A stretch of DNA of 64,000 nt from NCBI RefSeq assembly GCF_026625985.1, contig NZ_CP113116.1, positions 1,054,001 through 1,118,000 of the forward strand, written 5' to 3'. The position numbers and the translations under genes were made by a program. The stretch comes from Mycobacterium sp. Aquia_213. GTDB lineage: Bacteria; Actinomycetota; Actinomycetes; Mycobacteriales; Mycobacteriaceae. The stretch's first letter is position 1; every line of letters starts with the position of its first letter. Positions 8,458 through 16,900 of this stretch are shown piece after piece. The notes under the pieces were generated by a model. The model saw nothing but the letters and a program-made list of their open reading frames with translations, had not been told where the DNA came from and did no database searches.

Positions 8458-9672
8458 TCAGGATTGCGCCATCGCATAGGGGGGAGCGCCGACGCCGGCG
8501 ACCGCGTGGGTGCCCCACGGCGTCTGTTCGACGATGCGGGCCGGCGCGCTGTGCTCGCCCACTGTCAGCGTGGCCGTCCGAATCTGCTTGAGCGCGTCGT
8601 CCGGTAGTGGCTGAGTCGGTGAACTAAAAAGCGTTCCTTGCCAGTGGTAGCGGCCGTCGATCGGATCGAGGTGCCCGGTTAGCCGCACCCGCACCGGATG
8701 AGACGTGCCGGCGATGGTCAGCGTCGCGATGCCGTCATAGATCTCATCGTCGCCGGGAGCGCTGGACGACAGATCGAACGCTGATGCGACCCGGAACGGC
8801 GGAGCGGCTTGGAGATGAGCGCGCTCGTTGAAGACCTGCTGGCTGCTGCGCAGTACCTCGATTCGGGTGCTGCCGCCGCGCTTCATCAGCCCGAGGCATT
8901 CGACGACGTAGCGAGTTTGCGCGACGACGTCGGGGCCGGTGATCGAGAAGTAGTTGGGGAACCCGTGAATCGCGACGCCCAGGAAGGGCTCGGTCCCGTC
9001 GACCCAAATTTGTTTGACGGACAACCCGCCGGTGCCGATCAACTCGGGCGCCGGATCGGCGATCGTGAACCCGGTGCCGTAGATGATCACGTCGGCTTGG
9101 TGGTCGACGCCATCGCTGGTGCGGATGCCCGATGCGGTGATCACACTGATCGGCGACGTCGCCAGTGCGGGCCGAGACAGCTGCTGACCCAACGCCGCTC
9201 GGGTTCGTCGCTGTAGCCAGCGCTTGACCCGGGTTGGCGGCAAAGGCAATTCGGCGACGATTCGGCGCGGTGCGTGCGCGAAAATAGTGACCGAGGCCGC
9301 CGCGGCGGTCAGCTGTGGAAGGTGATGACCGGCGGCCGAGTCGGTGCCGATGACCGCGACGTGCTTGCCGGTCGGGTCGAAATCGGTGTCCCACTGCGCC
9401 GCGGGAAAAGACGTGCCGCGAAAGTCGTTGCACCCAGGCAGCTTTGGTGTCCATGCAACGAGGATCGGTTGGTGGGCCGCGACGACCGCGCTGCCGTGCA
9501 GCGTCTCGTCCGCAGCGGTGCGTAACTCCCAGGTGTGGGTGCCGTCGTCGAACCGCGAGCTAACGACCGTATCGACGACAACGACGTCGGTGATGCCCGC
9601 CGCGAGCAGTTCGGTTGCGACAGCACGGGCCCGGGCTCCCGCGCCGATGACGATGACCTGCGTCGGGCTCAC
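8458..9672 (-). CDS. FAD-dependent oxidoreductase / flavin monooxygenase-like (Rv0943c-like)
   Basis: 404 aa from the GTG at 9672, which overlaps the stop of the diiron gene as GTGA; the longer open frame to 10095 is spurious. The N-terminal dinucleotide-binding stretch is TQVIVIGAGARARAVATELL, a variant GxGxxG. A second Rossmann site HVAVIGTDSAAGHHL follows, then the GTGF motif in DVIIYGTGFTIADPAP typical of flavin-containing and Baeyer-Villiger monooxygenases. It probably inserts oxygen into a lipid or other substrate, working with the coupled diiron enzyme. M. tuberculosis Rv0943c is shorter (about 346 aa as I recall), consistent with a truncated 5' end there. Confidence 0.83.
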   Translation of the reverse strand: MSPTQVIVIGAGARARAVATELLAAGITDVVVVDTVVSSRFDDGTHTWELRTAADETLHGSAVVAAHQPILVAWTPKLPGCNDFRGTSFPAAQWDTDFDPTGKHVAVIGTDSAAGHHLPQLTAAAASVTIFAHAPRRIVAELPLPPTRVKRWLQRRTRAALGQQLSRPALATSPISVITASGIRTSDGVDHQADVIIYGTGFTIADPAPELIGTGGLSVKQIWVDGTEPFLGVAIHGFPNYFSITGPDVVAQTRYVVECLGLMKRGGSTRIEVLRSSQQVFNERAHLQAAPPFRVASAFDLSSSAPGDDEIYDGIATLTIAGTSHPVRVRLTGHLDPIDGRYHWQGTLFSSPTQPLPDDALKQIRTATLTVGEHSAPARIVEQTPWGTHAVAGVGAPPYAMAQS

Positions 9673-10574
9673 AGAAAGTTGGTGCGCTTCCAGCCGCGAC
9701 GCGCGATCGGGCCCAGCAGGCCGATTTCGTTCAAAAATGCTGCGAGCGGGGCGAATCCGGCCGTCTGTATCTCGTGTCGGTGCGGGCTGCTGCGCGCGAT
9801 CGCCCGCGCGAGTTTGGGGTCCAGCCCGAGCCGCGCGTAGGGGATCGGGTTGCTGAACAGGAAACGGAAGAAGTATCCGCCGAGGCCGTTGATGTTGGCC
9901 ATGAACAATTTGTTGAATCGCGGCATTGTCTGCGCACGCTTGCGGGCGCCGTCGCGCGCGAACTGGATATGACGGGCCTCTTCGGTGACGTGAATCCGCA
10001 TGAGCCGCTGAATGATTGGCTGCAATTCCGGGTCGTCCATCATCTGACGTTGCAGCGAATCGAAAATCTCTTCGCCGATCAGGGCGGCGATCCATAGCAT
10101 CGAGCCGTGCTGGAAGATCAGCGGAAGCGTGTTGATGACGTAGCGGTGCAACCGCCGCGGCTGTACCGGCTTGGCGCCGATGCGCTCGATGGCTTTGCCG
10201 AACATCACCATGTGCCGGGTTTCGTCGCCCAGCTCGGTCAGCTTGTAGTGCGTCGACCGGCTCGTCGGATCCTCGTGCAGGATCGTGCGCAGCAGCGACT
10301 GGTTGAGCATGTTCTCGAACCAGATTCCGGCCGAGAGCGTGTTGACCAATTCCTGGCGGGACAGCTCGATTTGTTGCTCACGGGTCATCCCGTCCCACAT
10401 CGGCGTGCCGTACAGCGAGACCAGACGGGGCGGCAGATAGAACTTGTCCGGGTCCAGCGGTGCGTCCCAGTCGATGTCGACGACGGGCTCGTAGGACTTC
10501 TTGACCGAGCCCTTCAGTAGCCGCTCCGAAAACTCTTCACGACTCGGCCCGCCCGGCCGCACCGCAGTAGTCAT
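9669..10574 (-). CDS. AurF-like diiron oxygenase
   Basis: 301 aa from the ATG at 10574, which has AAGGGA nine bases upstream; another ATG at 10592 is possible. The helical ferritin-like protein carries the two iron-binding pairs expected of p-aminobenzoate N-oxygenase/AurF relatives: ELGDETRHMVMFG and VTEEARHIQFARDGARK, plus an upstream glutamate in GIWFENMLNQ. Enzymes of this group oxygenate amines or C-H bonds with O2. The GTGA overlap with the downstream flavoprotein gene indicates one operon, so the flavoprotein may act on the same substrate or supply electrons. No counterpart lies at this place in M. tuberculosis. Confidence 0.85.
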   Translation of the reverse strand: MTTAVRPGGPSREEFSERLLKGSVKKSYEPVVDIDWDAPLDPDKFYLPPRLVSLYGTPMWDGMTREQQIELSRQELVNTLSAGIWFENMLNQSLLRTILHEDPTSRSTHYKLTELGDETRHMVMFGKAIERIGAKPVQPRRLHRYVINTLPLIFQHGSMLWIAALIGEEIFDSLQRQMMDDPELQPIIQRLMRIHVTEEARHIQFARDGARKRAQTMPRFNKLFMANINGLGGYFFRFLFSNPIPYARLGLDPKLARAIARSSPHRHEIQTAGFAPLAAFLNEIGLLGPIARRGWKRTNFL

Positions 10575-10608
10575 CGCTAGGCGTCCCTTCATTGGGTCTT
10601 CCAGTCGA

Positions 10609-10626
10609 TACCCATGGTACTGGGTA
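10609..10626. promoter_or_regulatory. Inverted repeat in the diiron/cobF divergent promoter region
   Basis: TACCCA-tggtac-TGGGTA, a perfect 6-bp-arm inverted repeat between the divergent starts at 10574 and 10701. It could be an operator for either gene. No cobalamin riboswitch core was recognised in this 126-bp space. Confidence 0.35.
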
Positions 10627-10700
10627 CTTGGGGACCCGACTAGGTGTTCGAGGTTGCGATTCGGCAATGTGGCGGGGAACGAGGCATGAGGAGGTAGCGC

Positions 10701-11441
10701 GTGAGTCGGCACATCCACGTGATCGGCATCGGTGCCGGCGACCCCGACTACGTGACCGTGCAGGCGATCGACGCGCTCAACGACACCCAGGTGTTCTTCG
10801 CGATGGACAAGGGCGAGGCCAAAAGCGACCTGGTGGCGCTGCGGCGGGAGGTCTGCACGCGGTTCATCCGCGAACCGGGCTATCGCTTCGTGGAGCTGCC
10901 CGACCCGAAGCGATCGTGCGACGGCGATTACCGCGACGCCGTCGCCGACTGGCATGCGGAGCGCGCCCGGATCTGGGCGTCGGCGATCGCGAGCGAGCTG
11001 GGCCCCGACGGCATCGGGGCCTTCCTGGCCTGGGGCGACCCGTCGCTGTACGACAGCACGCTGCGGATTCTGGACGCGGTCGCGGCCGAGGTCGACTTCA
11101 CGTTCGACGTCATCCCGGGCATCACCGCCGTCCAGGCGCTGACCGCCCGGCACCGCATTCCGCTCAACGACGTCGGCGAACCCGTGCTGATCACCACCGG
11201 CCGCCGGCTGCGCACGCACGGGCTGTCCGGGTCGGCGGTGGTGATGCTCGACGCCGACTGCTCGTTCACCACCTGCCCGGCCGACACCCGGATCTGGTGG
11301 GGCGCCTACCTGGGTACCGAAGACGAGCTGTTGGTGGCGGGCACCGTCGGCGAGGCCGGGCCGCGCATCGCGGCGCTGCGTTCGCAGGCCCGCGAACGGC
11401 ACGGCTGGATCATGGATACCTATTTATTGCGGGCGCCGTGA
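10701..11441 (+). CDS. cobF: Precorrin-6A synthase (deacetylating)
   Basis: 246-aa SAM-dependent methyltransferase of the tetrapyrrole methylase fold. CobF methylates C1 of precorrin-5 with loss of acetate in the aerobic cobalamin pathway. Marks: HIHVIGIGAGDPDYVTVQAI at the N-terminus, FLAWGDPSLYDSTLRIL and FDVIPGITAVQALTARH. The GTG start has AGGAGGT six bases upstream. It stands alone among unrelated genes, away from any cob cluster. M. tuberculosis is known to lack cobF; M. canettii and some other mycobacteria keep it near this position, so this looks like the ancestral arrangement. Confidence 0.93.
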   Translation: MSRHIHVIGIGAGDPDYVTVQAIDALNDTQVFFAMDKGEAKSDLVALRREVCTRFIREPGYRFVELPDPKRSCDGDYRDAVADWHAERARIWASAIASELGPDGIGAFLAWGDPSLYDSTLRILDAVAAEVDFTFDVIPGITAVQALTARHRIPLNDVGEPVLITTGRRLRTHGLSGSAVVMLDADCSFTTCPADTRIWWGAYLGTEDELLVAGTVGEAGPRIAALRSQARERHGWIMDTYLLRAP

Positions 11442-11462
11442 GCCGATCGGCAAACTGAATAG

Positions 11463-12326
11463 ATGCCCGAACTGCCGGAGATCGAAGCGCTGGTCGATCA
11501 CCTGCGGCGTCACGCCGTAGGTTCGACGATCGGTCGCGTCGATGTCTCGGCGCTGTCGGTCCTGAAAACCTTCGATCCGCCGATCAGCGCGCTGCATGGC
11601 CTGACCGTCACCGCCGCCAATCGGTGGGGTAAGTACCTGGGGTTGCAGGCCGGGAATCTGCTGTTGATCGCGCACCTGTCGCGGGCGGGCTGGTTGCGCT
11701 GGTCGGACAAGCTGGCCGCGGCTCCGCTGCGACCCGGCAAGGGACCCATCGCGCTGCGCGTGCACCTGGGCGTTCCCGGCAGCGGGCCGGGGTTCGACCT
11801 CACCGAGGCCGGCACCCAGAAGCGGCTGGCGGTGTGGCTGGTCGACGACCCGGAGCTGGTGCCGGGGATCGCCGCGCTGGGCCCGGACGCTTTGGATCTG
11901 AGTGCCGACGACCTGGCCGGGGTGCTGGCCGGCAACACCGGCCGGATCAAGACCGTCATCACCGACCAGAAGGTGATTGCCGGGATCGGCAACGCCTACA
12001 GCGACGAAATCCTGCACGTCGCCAAGATCTCCCCATTCGCCACGGCCGGGAAGCTGACGCGCGAACAGCTCGCCACCCTGCACGACGCGATGATCTCGGT
12101 GCTGACCGACGCGGTGAACCGCTCCGTCGGCCAGGGCGCCGCGATGCTCAAAGGGGAGAAGCGCTCCGGGCTGCGGGTGCACGCGCGCACCGGGCTGCCC
12201 TGCCCCGTATGCGGGGACACCGTGCGGGAAGTGTCGTTCGCGGACAAGTCTTTTCAGTACTGCCCGACGTGTCAGACCGGCGGCAAGGTGCTGGCCGATC
12301 GGCGCATGTCACGGCTGCTCAAGTAG
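11463..12326 (+). CDS. Fpg/Nei-family DNA glycosylase
   Basis: Base-excision repair glycosylase/AP lyase of 287 aa. The catalytic N-terminus is complete (M-PELPEIEAL: Pro2 nucleophile and Glu3), the helix-two-turn-helix contains KVIAGIGNAYSDEIL, and the C-terminal zinc finger has CPVC and CPTC pairs separated by 18 residues. All parts needed for activity are present. M. tuberculosis Rv0944 is annotated at only about 158 aa, so the intact gene here supports truncation in that lineage. It follows cobF by 21 bp on the same strand and may share its transcript. Whether it prefers 8-oxoguanine or pyrimidine lesions cannot be told by eye. Confidence 0.92.
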   Translation: MPELPEIEALVDHLRRHAVGSTIGRVDVSALSVLKTFDPPISALHGLTVTAANRWGKYLGLQAGNLLLIAHLSRAGWLRWSDKLAAAPLRPGKGPIALRVHLGVPGSGPGFDLTEAGTQKRLAVWLVDDPELVPGIAALGPDALDLSADDLAGVLAGNTGRIKTVITDQKVIAGIGNAYSDEILHVAKISPFATAGKLTREQLATLHDAMISVLTDAVNRSVGQGAAMLKGEKRSGLRVHARTGLPCPVCGDTVREVSFADKSFQYCPTCQTGGKVLADRRMSRLLK

Positions 12327-12367
12327 CCGAGCGTCGCGAACTTGACACCTGTCGATATGCTGCCCGG

Positions 12368-13117
12368 ATGACCCGCCAGAAGATCCTCATCACCGGCGCC
12401 AGTTCCGGCCTGGGCGCCGGGATGGCGCGCAATTTCGCGGCCAAGGGTCGCGACCTGGCGCTGTGTGCCCGTCGCACCGACCGGCTCGAGGAGCTGAAAG
12501 CCGAGCTCTCGCAGCAGTATCCGTCCACCAAGGTTGCGCTGGCCACGCTGGACGTCAGGGACCACGAGCAGGTGCCGAAGGTGTTCGGGGAGCTGAGCGA
12601 CGAGCTCGGCGGCGTCGACCGCATCATCGTCAACGCCGGTATCGGCAGCGGGGCCACGCTGGGAACCGGAAAGCTATGGGCCAACAAGAAGACCATCGAG
12701 ACCAACCTGGTGGCCGCACTCGTCCAGATTGAGACTGCACTCGAGATGTTCCACAACAGCGGTTCGGGGCACCTGGTGCTGATCTCCTCGGTGCTCGGCA
12801 ACACCGGAGTGCCGGGCGTCAAAGCCGCTTACTGCGCCAGCAAGGCGGGGCTGAAGTCATTGGGCGAGTCGCTGCGCGCCGAGTACGCCAAGGGGCCGAT
12901 CAAGGTCTCGACGATCGAGCCGGGTTACATCGAATCGGAGATGACCGCCAAGTCGGCGAGCACGATGTTGATGGTGGACAACGAAACTGGCGTACGGGCG
13001 CTGGTCGACGCCATCGAGCGCGAGCCCGGCCGGGCCGTGGTGCCGCGGTGGCCGTGGGCACCGCTGGTGCAGCTGATGCGGGTGCTGCCGCCGCCGCTGA
13101 CCAAGCCGTTCGCCTGA
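12368..13117 (+). CDS. Short-chain dehydrogenase/reductase (Rv0945-like)
   Basis: 249 aa from the ATG at 12368; the longer frame open from 11834 overlaps the glycosylase and is a shadow. Classical SDR marks: cofactor loop ITGASSGLGAGMA, NAG in IIVNAGIGSG, catalytic Ser in LISSVLGN and the YxxxK pair in AAYCASKAGLK. The Arg pair after LALCA suggests NADPH preference. The substrate is unknown. It sits 41 bp after the glycosylase and converges with the MpaB-like oxygenase gene, whose stop is two bases away. Confidence 0.9.
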   Translation: MTRQKILITGASSGLGAGMARNFAAKGRDLALCARRTDRLEELKAELSQQYPSTKVALATLDVRDHEQVPKVFGELSDELGGVDRIIVNAGIGSGATLGTGKLWANKKTIETNLVAALVQIETALEMFHNSGSGHLVLISSVLGNTGVPGVKAAYCASKAGLKSLGESLRAEYAKGPIKVSTIEPGYIESEMTAKSASTMLMVDNETGVRALVDAIEREPGRAVVPRWPWAPLVQLMRVLPPPLTKPFA

Positions 13118-13119
13118 CG

Positions 13120-14451
13120 TCAGTGCGAGACTGGCGTGTAATGCGCTGCGTCGCTGGTGAATTCGGGGTTGCCGTAGGTCGCTAGCCGCAGCTTCAGCAG
13201 TCCGATCACATACGCGTCGGTGATGTCCCGAAGCACCGGGATGCGACTGGCGTGGCTCACCGCGGTGAAACGCCCGATGATGAAGGGCGTGGTCAGCGCT
13301 ACTCGCAGCAGGTCAATCCGGTCGAGTGAGACACCCATCGCCTCGGCGATGTCGCGATCACCATTGCAGAAGGTGCGCACGAATGTGAGCTTGCTGAAAC
13401 TCTTTTCGACCGCTTCGGCGCAACGGTCGAACAATGAGGTGCCGGGGCGCAGATAGGCCGCCATCGTGCCGCGCACGAGTTCTTGGCAGATGCCGTCGAA
13501 TCCGTGTCGCAGCAATGCCGAGCGCGCGTGCATGACGTGGACGATGTCGGCGGGTTCCGACGGCAGCAATTCCTCGGGCAGGCCCAGCAGAAAACAGCGG
13601 TACCTGGCGAATTCGATGGCGGCGCGTTCTTCGGCGGTGAACTTTGTCCGCCCCTGCCGGCGGACCTTCTGGGCCAACAGGTATTGGCCGATCATTCCGG
13701 CGGGCATCTGGTCGACCTGCGGCACCGGCATGCCGTAGATGGCTGTATCCCATTTGCGGCCCAGCTTGTCCGGCTTCTTCAGCGCGTTGTAGCGGACCAT
13801 CGAATGCATCAGCCGAACCATTGCGGCGGCCTCGAAGCCGGGGCCGTGCCGGTCCAGCGCGCCGGGCAGGGTGGTGACGGCGAAGAAGCTGGCCGTCTCG
13901 TTGACCCGCCGGGCGGCCCGCTTGCCCGAGAGGGCTCCGGTCAGCGCCATCGGCAGCGCGGCGTAGGTGTTGGTGAAGGTCGCGACGAAGGCCCCGCGCG
14001 TGATGAACGGGGCGAGCAGCGCGGCGGGGATGCGTTCCTGGCGGGCGCCTGCGCGCACCTGGTCAAAGTCGATCCACTCCGGCGTCGCCTCCATCGCGGC
14101 GATGAACGACACCAGCTCGGGGGGTGCGTCGGGCACCGCCTCGAGTCCGTGCCGGCAGGCCGTCTGGAGCATGTCGATCAGGTGGGTGACGCTGTGCGTG
14201 GTCATCAGCGCGGCGTACGGATCGGCGACGACGTCGCCGAGCAGGGTGGCCGTGCTCATCAGCTCGACGACGCGGTCGTCTTCCAGGATTGGTGCGCGGT
14301 CGGCGACCCAGGGCGGCAGGGCGGTGTCGACGTCGGGCTCGGTGGCCAGGCGATCCGGCCGCTGGTCGAAGTCGAAGTCTCCGTACAGGTCGGGCTGCAA
14401 ATCGCGTTGGCTACGGACTCGCTGCGCGAGTTCGGGGTAGTACGTGACCAT
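13120..14451 (-). CDS. MpaB/latex-clearing-type oxygenase (DUF2236)
   Basis: 443 aa of the MpaB/rubber-oxygenase (Lcp) superfamily, helical b-type haem proteins that cleave or oxygenate isoprenoid or other hydrophobic chains. Features include FITRGAFVATFTNTYAALPMALTG, the RRVNETASFF segment and MVRLMHSMVRYNALKK, where Arg and His are candidates for haem and substrate contacts. No signal peptide is evident. The gene is divergent from a TetR regulator across a 41-bp palindrome, so it is the likely target of that repressor. Neither gene is between Rv0945 and pgi in M. tuberculosis as I recall it. The substrate is not known. Confidence 0.85.
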   Translation of the reverse strand: MVTYYPELAQRVRSQRDLQPDLYGDFDFDQRPDRLATEPDVDTALPPWVADRAPILEDDRVVELMSTATLLGDVVADPYAALMTTHSVTHLIDMLQTACRHGLEAVPDAPPELVSFIAAMEATPEWIDFDQVRAGARQERIPAALLAPFITRGAFVATFTNTYAALPMALTGALSGKRAARRVNETASFFAVTTLPGALDRHGPGFEAAAMVRLMHSMVRYNALKKPDKLGRKWDTAIYGMPVPQVDQMPAGMIGQYLLAQKVRRQGRTKFTAEERAAIEFARYRCFLLGLPEELLPSEPADIVHVMHARSALLRHGFDGICQELVRGTMAAYLRPGTSLFDRCAEAVEKSFSKLTFVRTFCNGDRDIAEAMGVSLDRIDLLRVALTTPFIIGRFTAVSHASRIPVLRDITDAYVIGLLKLRLATYGNPEFTSDAAHYTPVSH

Positions 14452-14464
14452 TGCGACCTCCGGC

Positions 14465-14505
14465 TAACTAACAGTCAGTGAGTAATACTCACAAGTTGTT
14501 AGTTA
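14465..14505. promoter_or_regulatory. 41-bp two-tier palindrome, likely TetR operator
   Basis: A nested palindrome centred on 14485. Outer arms are TAACTAACA (14465-14473) and TGTTAGTTA (14497-14505); inner arms are GTGAGT (14478-14483) and ACTCAC (14487-14492) around AAT. All outer and inner bases pair; only four bases in each half between the arms do not. It lies between the divergent oxygenase (start 14451) and TetR genes, the standard place for a shared auto-regulatory operator. Its size would suit two repressor dimers. Confidence 0.75.
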
Positions 14506-14543
14506 TGCTGTCAAGCGTGAGTGTGATCAACCCGAGGCGGCGC

Positions 14544-15119
14544 ATGACCGGGGAGGGGCGGCGTGAGCAGATCCTCGACGTCACGCACGCGATCGTCGAC
14601 GCCGAAGGCTTCCACGCGGCGACGCCGAACCGCATCGCGGCGCGGGCCGGCATCAACCGGTCGTTGATCTATCAGAAGTTCGGCGACCTGGCCGGGCTGT
14701 TCGTCGAACTGATCGACCGCGAGGCAGCGCGCGCCGGTGCCCAGTTCGCCGAGGCCGTCTCCGGATTGGATGCCGTCGCCGAAGACCAGTCGCTGGTGCT
14801 CGCGTTCGACGGTGTGCTGGCGGCTATCGACGCCCACCCGGCAACGTGGCGATTGTTCATGTTCCCGCCGCAGGGCGCGCCGCCGGAGTTGTATGCCCGG
14901 CTGGCTCAATCCGAAGCCGTCGTCCTCCAGTTCTTTGTCCGCGAACTGCTGCGCACCAATCCGCACGTGCACGATCCCGAATACACCGCCCGGATTCTCC
15001 ATGCCGCCGGTCGCGAACTGCTGCGGCTACACCTGTCCGATCCGCAGACCGCGACCGTGGAGCGGTTGCGCACCTTTGTGCGGCGACTCGGGTCCGACGT
15101 GATGAGCCGTACTCATTGA
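14544..15119 (+). CDS. TetR/AcrR-family transcriptional regulator
   Basis: 191 aa from the ATG at 14544, chosen because GAGG lies six bases upstream and the protein then begins MTGEGRREQILDVTHAIVD, the normal first helix. In-frame starts at 14505, 14517 and 14478 are also open; the last lies inside the palindrome and is unlikely. The helix-turn-helix reads TPNRIAARAGINRSLIYQKF. The C-terminal ligand domain is helical and unassigned. It is divergent from the MpaB-like oxygenase and presumably represses both that gene and itself through the operator at 14465-14505. It converges on pgi. Confidence 0.92.
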   Translation: MTGEGRREQILDVTHAIVDAEGFHAATPNRIAARAGINRSLIYQKFGDLAGLFVELIDREAARAGAQFAEAVSGLDAVAEDQSLVLAFDGVLAAIDAHPATWRLFMFPPQGAPPELYARLAQSEAVVLQFFVRELLRTNPHVHDPEYTARILHAAGRELLRLHLSDPQTATVERLRTFVRRLGSDVMSRTH

Positions 15120-15125
15120 GAGCGT

Positions 15126-16790
15126 CTAGCTGACCCGTCCCCGTTCGGTGCGGTAACGACGGACCAGGGCATCGGTCGAGCTGTCGGATTGCGGCGCGGG
15201 CGAGGTGTCGCTGGTGAGCACCGGAAGCAGCGCCTTGGCCTGCGTCTTGCCCAGCTCGACACCCCACTGATCGAACGAGTCGATTCCCCACACCACGCCC
15301 TCGGTGAACACCTGATGCTCGTAGAGCGCGATCAGCTGTCCGACCGCCGACGGCGTAAGCCGTTCGGCCAGAATCGAAGTCGACGGCCGGTTGCCCGGCA
15401 TCACCTTGTGCGGCACCACCTCGGCGGGCGTGCCCTCGGCGGCGATTTCCGCCGCGGTCTTGCCGAACGCCAGCACCTGGGTCTGCGCGAAGAAGTTGCT
15501 CATCAACAGGTCGTGCATGCTGCCGGTGCCGTCGGCGGTGGGCAGGTCGTCGGTGGGCTGGCTGAAGCCGATGAAATCGGCCGGCACGATCCGGGTGCCT
15601 TGATGGATCAATTGGTAAAAAGCATGTTGGCCGTTGGTTCCCGGTTCGCCCCAAAAGATTTCGCCGGTGTCGGTGGTGACCGGCGTGCCGTCGGCGCGGG
15701 TCGACTTTCCGTTGGACTCCATGGTCAGCTGTTGCAGGTACGCGGCAAAGCGAGCCAAGTCGTTGGAGTAGGGCAGCACCGCGCGCGCCTGTGCGTCGAA
15801 GAAATTGGAGTACCAGAGGCCGATCAGGCCGAGCAGCGCCGGGGCGTTGGATTCCAGCGGGGCGGTCTTGAAGTGCTCGTCGACGATGTGGAATCCGGAC
15901 AGGAAGTCGGCGAAGGCCTCCCGGCCGATCACCGCCATCACCGACAGGCCGATCGCGGAATCGACCGAGTAGCGGCCGCCGACCCAATCCCAGAACCCGA
16001 ACATGTTGTCGGTGTTGATTCCGAATTCGTCGACCAGACGCTTGTTCGTCGAGACGGCCACGAAATGCTTGGACACTGCCGAGTCGCCGAGCACGTCGGT
16101 CAGCCAGCGGCGCGCAGCGGTCGCGTTGGTCAGCGTCTCCAGGGTGGAGAACGTCTTCGATGCGACGATGAAAAGCGTTGTGGCCGGCTCTAAGTCGGCC
16201 AGGGTGGCGACCAGGTCGGCCGGGTCGACGTTGGAGACGAAGCGGGCCGAAATCCCCGCGTCGGCGTAGTGGCGTAGCGCCTGGTACACCATCACCGGAC
16301 CCAGGTCCGAGCCGCCGATGCCGATGTTGACGACCGTCTTGATCCGTTCGCCGGTGGCCCCGGTCCATTCACCGCTGCGCAATCGATCGGTGAAATCGCC
16401 CATCGCATCCAGCACGCTGTGGACGTCCTCGACGACGTTTTGGCCGTCGACAACCAGCTCGGCATCCCGGGGCAGCCGCAGTGCGGTGTGCAGAACCGCG
16501 CGATCCTCCGAGGTGTTGATGTGCACGCCGGAGAACATTTGATCCCGGCGCTCTTCGAGATTGGCCGCCCGTGCCAGGTCGATCAGCAGCCCCAGCGTCT
16601 CGCGGGTGACGCGGTGCTTGCTGTAGTCGATGTAGAGGTCGCCGACCGTCACCGTCAGATCGCGACCGCGGTCGGGGTCGTCGTCGAAAAATTCGCGCAG
16701 GTGGGTTTCGCCGATTTGCTCGTGATGCCTACGCAGGGCGTCCCACGCCGGAGTCGCGGTGATGTCGGGGATGGTGAGCACGGAGGTCAT
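15126..16790 (-). CDS. pgi: Glucose-6-phosphate isomerase
   Basis: 554-aa cytoplasmic enzyme interconverting glucose 6-phosphate and fructose 6-phosphate in glycolysis and gluconeogenesis. The family signatures are intact: VVNIGIGGSDLGPVMVYQAL (sugar-phosphate loop), VASKTFSTLETLTNA, GEPGTNGQHAFYQLIHQG with the catalytic His, and DQWGVELGKTQAK near the C-terminus. The length matches other actinobacterial enzymes. It is a single-gene unit converging with the TetR gene (6 bp apart). The start ATG at 16790 gives the usual N-terminus ending in the HHEQ helix. Confidence 0.98.
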   Translation of the reverse strand: MTSVLTIPDITATPAWDALRRHHEQIGETHLREFFDDDPDRGRDLTVTVGDLYIDYSKHRVTRETLGLLIDLARAANLEERRDQMFSGVHINTSEDRAVLHTALRLPRDAELVVDGQNVVEDVHSVLDAMGDFTDRLRSGEWTGATGERIKTVVNIGIGGSDLGPVMVYQALRHYADAGISARFVSNVDPADLVATLADLEPATTLFIVASKTFSTLETLTNATAARRWLTDVLGDSAVSKHFVAVSTNKRLVDEFGINTDNMFGFWDWVGGRYSVDSAIGLSVMAVIGREAFADFLSGFHIVDEHFKTAPLESNAPALLGLIGLWYSNFFDAQARAVLPYSNDLARFAAYLQQLTMESNGKSTRADGTPVTTDTGEIFWGEPGTNGQHAFYQLIHQGTRIVPADFIGFSQPTDDLPTADGTGSMHDLLMSNFFAQTQVLAFGKTAAEIAAEGTPAEVVPHKVMPGNRPSTSILAERLTPSAVGQLIALYEHQVFTEGVVWGIDSFDQWGVELGKTQAKALLPVLTSDTSPAPQSDSSTDALVRRYRTERGRVS

Positions 16791-16900
16791 GGTTCGACCC
16801 TAGTGCCGACTTACGGGCCACAGCCACCGCTAGCGGGCAGCGCAATCCGCCGCAGTAATACGGAAATTAGCGGTAAAGGAACCCTCGGTATCGAGGATTG

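Noticed and set aside
8458..10095. Flavoenzyme starting at 10095 (545 aa)
   Set aside because: The extra 141 residues lie antisense-frame inside the diiron gene; the GTGA overlap at 9672 is the normal start.
10575..10700. Cobalamin riboswitch before cobF
   Set aside because: I looked for a B12-box-like core and saw none; the space is also too short.
9669..11402. Diiron gene starting at 11402 (577 aa)
   Set aside because: The extension is antisense to cobF and lacks family features; ATG 10574 has a ribosome binding site.
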